Of a stretch of DNA of 9,082 nucleotides, positions 6,094 to 9,082 are shown one piece after another. The notes below the pieces were generated by a model. It did not search any database. It was not told the DNA's origin and was given only the letters and a program-made list of their open reading frames with translations. Where the stretch lies: contig CAKZPJ010000304.1 in NCBI GenBank assembly GCA_937138955.1, positions 1 through 9,082 of the forward strand, in the 5' to 3' direction. The position numbers were made by a program, and so were the translations under genes. This stretch comes from an uncultured Flammeovirgaceae bacterium. GTDB lineage: Bacteria > Bacteroidota > Bacteroidia > Cytophagales > Cyclobacteriaceae. The number at the start of each line of letters is the position of its first letter. Position 1 is the stretch's first letter.

Positions 6094-8487
6094 TTACTCA
6101 CTCCGTAGACTATCGGCCGGGTTAGCCCGGGCCGCTCGGATAGCTCGACTACCTACGGTGACAATCGCAGTTACCAGTGCTCCTATAATAGCCAGTACAA
6201 ACGGTAGAGCCGATACGGGAGTGCGATAGGCGAAATCACTGAGCCATTGCTGGGCTAACCAAAATGCTATAGGTACAGCAACTAGGCCAGCAATCAGCAC
6301 AATTTTCAGAAAATCTACACTTAGCAAGGTAGTGATTTGAGTTACTGTCGCTCCTAGCACTTTGCGAACACCCACTTCTTTAGTGCGCTGTTCGGCCATG
6401 TAGGCGGCTAGTCCGAATAAGCCCAACAGTGCTATTAATAAAGTTAGCAAAGTAGCCCATAATAACGTTTGGCCCAATCGTTCCTGATCGGCGTAAAGCT
6501 GAGCAAAGTCATCATCCAGAAAAGAGTAGCGAATAGGATGCGCCGGTTCAATCGTTTTCCAGAATTTTTCTACTTCAGAAATAGTGCTTCGCAAGTCGGT
6601 AGCTGACAAGCGAATCGCTACATAGCTTACCCATCCGGCTCTGAACTGAGGAATGGCTCCTGAAAATGCTAATGGTTTGATTCTCTGCTCCAAACCACTG
6701 TAGTGAAAATCCTTTACTACTCCTATAATCTGTCCGGCTTCTTTGACTCCACTAAAATTTATCGGATGTCCGATTGGCTCCGATATATCGAACTCCTTTA
6801 TAAAAGCTTCATTAACTACAAAGGATTGCGTAGTGGTATCTGTCGGTGACAAAAATCTGCCGTCGATAACCTCGAGGTCAAGTGTTTGTGCGTAGTAAGC
6901 ATCCGTAAAGAAGATATTTTCAGAATGGCTTTTTTCTTCACCTCCAATACGAAGACCATTATCAGAATAGTCACCACCGGGCATACTCGCTGAGGCAGTA
7001 ACTGATGTTACTTGTGGGTTTTGCAACAATCGGCTCCGTAGTGACTGAATTTTTCGGTAAGTATCTTGGGTATTCGCTTTAATGACCATCACTTGTTCCG
7101 ACTGAAAACCCAGTTCCTGGTTTTGCATGAACTGTACTTGCCGATAAATAAAGGTCATCACCACCGCCGCAACGATTGCTCCGGCAAACTGAACAACCAC
7201 CATTCCTTGGCGTAGTAGCTTACCTTTATCGCGCCGCAGCCACTTTCCTTTCAGCACCTCAGTAGGGCGATAAGCAGCTAAGAAGAATGCTGGATAACTA
7301 CCGGATAGTATGCCTAACAATAGCACTAGTCCGAGCAGCAATGGAATGATAAAACTCAACTCAGCTAAGCCCAAAGAAAGCTCTCGATTCGTGATTTGTT
7401 CAAAAGCAGGCAACGCCAATTCGGCTAGAAAGATAGCAATAGGCAAGGCCACCAAGCACTGAAGGACAGCTTCAGCTAAGAATTGAAAAATCAGTTGCTG
7501 GCGAGAGGCTCCGTTTACCTTACGAACGCCTACTTCCCGCGCTCGGCGAGCTGCCTGAGCCGTGGCTAAATTCATGTAGTTAATACTGGCTACTATTAGC
7601 ACCAGCAGTCCAACAATTCCAATAATGTACACTCGCTGGATACCCCCCGCCCTGATAGAAAAAGGGCCGCTCAGTTGAGCAGTAGCATTCAGGTGAGCGT
7701 CACTAATGGGTTGTAGTTTCCACTCAGGAAATTTCTCATAACTGGAACCCATTTTTTCTAGCTCCTTCTTGATACGAGGGGTGATAGCTTCGGTTATCTT
7801 CTTTTCTAGTTGAGCGATGTTGGTTTCAGGGTGCAGCGACACGTAGGTGGCCGGATTATTACCCGTCCACGATTTATAAAAATACGTGGTATCGCGCCCT
7901 ACTAAGTCTACATCAAAATGGGTATTTCCGGGAAACTCGGCCATTACGCCCGTAATCAGGTAATCATCCTGGTCATTGAACCGCAGTACTTTCCCCACTG
8001 GATTTTCATCGTCGTAGAACTGATCGGCTAGCGACTCACTAATTAGCATGGAATGATTATTCTGAAGAGCGTTATCGGCGTTACCATACTTTAGCGGTAA
8101 AGGAAGCACTTTCAGAAAAGTGCTATCGGCTAAAGCCATAGTTTTAACATATATCCCGTTCTCGGGCTTTTCTTCCGTACTCACCAGCAGATCATTCCCT
8201 TCAGTAATCGGCACTGCGCTTACGATTTCTGGAAATTCTTCCCGTAATGTTTCCGATAATACGTGAGGAGTGTATAAAGTGCCTCGCCCCGGATCCCACT
8301 CCCGGTATACCCGATAGATATTCTCTTGATTGGAAACCCAACGATCATAACTGAACTCATGCTGAATAAATACCAATGCCAGCGTAGCTACCATTAAGGC
8401 GATAGCCAGACCACCTACGTTGAGCAGTGTGAACGTTTTCTGTTTGCGGAAATTCCGCAAGGCGATGGAGAGATAGTTTCTTAGCAT
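6094..8487 (-). CDS. ABC transporter permease, MacB/FtsX type (two-repeat form)
   Basis: A complete 797-residue inner-membrane protein built from two copies of a MacB-periplasmic-core plus FtsX unit. Membrane segments lie near residues 18-42, 284-306, 332-356, 376-402, 429-449, 674-695, 724-745 and 760-780. The large extracytoplasmic domains are 43-283 and 450-673. Each FtsX unit carries the conserved cytoplasmic coupling motif: R-E-V-G-V-R-K-V-N-G-A (317-327) and K-E-V-G-V-R-K-V-L-G-A (703-713). Length and layout are typical of the many Bacteroidota permeases of this type. Related MacB/Lol-type systems export peptides, lipoproteins or antimicrobials, or transmit force across the envelope; the cargo here is unknown. 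The start M-L-R-N-Y-L-S-I-A-L-R-N is the usual N-terminus of the group. It lies 87 bases downstream of a paralogous permease on the same strand, so both are probably in one operon. No ATPase gene is in the window; it may lie beyond 9082 or elsewhere. Confidence 0.92.
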   Translation of the reverse strand: MLRNYLSIALRNFRKQKTFTLLNVGGLAIALMVATLALVFIQHEFSYDRWVSNQENIYRVYREWDPGRGTLYTPHVLSETLREEFPEIVSAVPITEGNDLLVSTEEKPENGIYVKTMALADSTFLKVLPLPLKYGNADNALQNNHSMLISESLADQFYDDENPVGKVLRFNDQDDYLITGVMAEFPGNTHFDVDLVGRDTTYFYKSWTGNNPATYVSLHPETNIAQLEKKITEAITPRIKKELEKMGSSYEKFPEWKLQPISDAHLNATAQLSGPFSIRAGGIQRVYIIGIVGLLVLIVASINYMNLATAQAARRAREVGVRKVNGASRQQLIFQFLAEAVLQCLVALPIAIFLAELALPAFEQITNRELSLGLAELSFIIPLLLGLVLLLGILSGSYPAFFLAAYRPTEVLKGKWLRRDKGKLLRQGMVVVQFAGAIVAAVVMTFIYRQVQFMQNQELGFQSEQVMVIKANTQDTYRKIQSLRSRLLQNPQVTSVTASASMPGGDYSDNGLRIGGEEKSHSENIFFTDAYYAQTLDLEVIDGRFLSPTDTTTQSFVVNEAFIKEFDISEPIGHPINFSGVKEAGQIIGVVKDFHYSGLEQRIKPLAFSGAIPQFRAGWVSYVAIRLSATDLRSTISEVEKFWKTIEPAHPIRYSFLDDDFAQLYADQERLGQTLLWATLLTLLIALLGLFGLAAYMAEQRTKEVGVRKVLGATVTQITTLLSVDFLKIVLIAGLVAVPIAFWLAQQWLSDFAYRTPVSALPFVLAIIGALVTAIVTVGSRAIRAARANPADSLRSE

Positions 8488-8506
8488 AATTCATTCAATT
8501 AGCAAA

Positions 8507-8569
8507 GAACAATGTACAGTTGAGAGAATCGTAAAAATTGTTCATTGCACACTGCTAACTGTTCATTGT
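8507..8569. repeat. Inverted/direct short repeats (GTTCATTG units) between tandem permeases
   Basis: ACAATGTACAGTT (8509-8521) is an inverted copy, 12 of 13 matching, of AACTGTTCATTGT (8557-8569). The unit GTTCATTG also occurs twice in direct orientation, at 8540-8547 and 8561-8568, 21 bases apart. TTAGCA (8499-8504) and TGCTAA (8553-8558) form another inverted pair. Together they fill most of the 87-base spacer between the two permease genes. The short TTCATTG-type unit resembles the degenerate short tandem repeats found between genes in Bacteroidota and cyanobacteria. It could also form a hairpin that separates or adjusts expression of the two genes. Confidence 0.4.
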
Positions 8570-8574
8570 GAAAG

Positions 8575-9082
8575 TTATTCACTCTTTAAAGACTTAATCG
8601 GATTAGCAGTAGCCGCCCGTAATGTGTGAAAACTGATGGCACCTAGTGTCACTATTAGAGTTAGTAAAGTAGAAGCTACAAAGGTGAGCCATTTAATATT
8701 GGTTTGATAGGCAAAATCGCTGAGCCAACTATCCATCGCAAAGTAGGCGATGGGGAAAGCAATTACCATAGCAATAACAATCAGTACGAAAAAGTCCTTG
8801 TAGATCAGTCCCACAATGTTGGTGACACTCGCCCCAATTACTTTACGGATGCCAATTTCTTTGGCGCGTTGTTCGGTGGTGTAAGCTGCTAATCCGAGTA
8901 ACCCTAAACAAGCAATCACCACGGTGAAGGCAGAAAACAGGGTGAAGATTTTACCTCGCTTCTGATCGGTTTCGTACTGCGACATAAATTCTTCGTCCAG
9001 AAACTCGTAAGAAAACGGCTTACCTGCATTCACTTCCGTCCAGGTATCTTCAACGTAGGCCAAAGTTTCCTTTATTCTGTCC
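8575..9082 (-). CDS. ABC transporter permease, MacB/FtsX type (partial, C-terminal part)
   Basis: This is the C-terminal end of a second permease. The frame is open to the window edge without a stop, reading on upstream of the TTG at 9063, so that codon is not the start and the 5' part is missing. It shows the end of a periplasmic domain (F-S-Y-E-F-L-D-E-E-F, matching S-F-L-D-D-D-F in the neighbour), then membrane helix, the coupling motif K-E-I-G-I-R-K-V-I-G-A-S, two further helices and the shared C-terminal signature N-P-I-K-S-L-K-S-E (neighbour: N-P-A-D-S-L-R-S-E). The segment W-L-S-D-F-A-Y is identical in both proteins. It is clearly a paralogue arising from tandem duplication, lies upstream of the 797-residue permease in transcription order, and may work with it as a heterodimer. 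Confidence 0.9.
   Translation of the reverse strand, partial: DRIKETLAYVEDTWTEVNAGKPFSYEFLDEEFMSQYETDQKRGKIFTLFSAFTVVIACLGLLGLAAYTTEQRAKEIGIRKVIGASVTNIVGLIYKDFFVLIVIAMVIAFPIAYFAMDSWLSDFAYQTNIKWLTFVASTLLTLIVTLGAISFHTLRAATANPIKSLKSE

Noticed and set aside
8704..8892. Plus-strand frame 8704-8892 within the partial permease
   Set aside because: Antisense to the conserved FtsX domain and without a start signal.

Overview
The window looks like chromosomal DNA of a Bacteroidota member, probably a Cytophagales-type marine or soil bacterium. The evidence is the absence of Shine-Dalgarno sequences before clear start codons, one near-perfect Bacteroidota promoter (TTTG-N19-TAATTTTG), a lipoprotein with an acidic stretch right after its lipobox cysteine, and tandem ~800-residue MacB/FtsX-type permeases of a kind that is very abundant in this group. 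This assignment is an inference from gene style, not from a marker gene.

Layout. Positions 1-930 are a gene-poor, AT-rich stretch. It holds what looks like the C-terminal remnant of a transposase (minus strand) and a roughly 350-base region with two short overlapping reading frames that may be a decayed gene. Positions 934-4452 (minus strand) hold three genes: a 606-residue DUF1704/QEGLA-motif metallopeptidase-like protein, a GshB-like ATP-grasp ligase, and a GNAT acetyltransferase whose start codon overlaps the ligase stop by one base. The ligase-GNAT pair has its own promoter at 2581-2611, just past the end of the DUF1704 gene. Positions 4453-4643 are a divergent intergenic region with a cluster of GAAnTTC-like palindromes on the DUF1704 side and two competing hairpins followed by a T-run on the other side. 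Positions 4644-5420 (plus) encode a TspO/MBR-related multi-pass membrane protein. Positions 5626-6045 (plus) encode a small lipoprotein of unknown function. A hairpin cluster then separates it from convergent genes. Positions 6094-9082 (minus) hold one complete 797-residue ABC-transporter permease and the C-terminal part of a second, paralogous one that runs off the window.

How the genes may work together. The most suggestive grouping is DUF1704 + ATP-grasp + GNAT: a zinc peptidase-like protein related to eukaryotic tyrosine carboxypeptidases, next to a carboxylate-amine ligase and an acetyltransferase. This could be a small make/trim/cap pathway acting on a peptide or amino-acid conjugate, but no substrate can be read from the sequence. 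The tandem permeases probably belong to an export or mechanotransmission-type ABC system whose ATPase is not in view. No tRNA, rRNA, CRISPR array or complete insertion sequence was seen.
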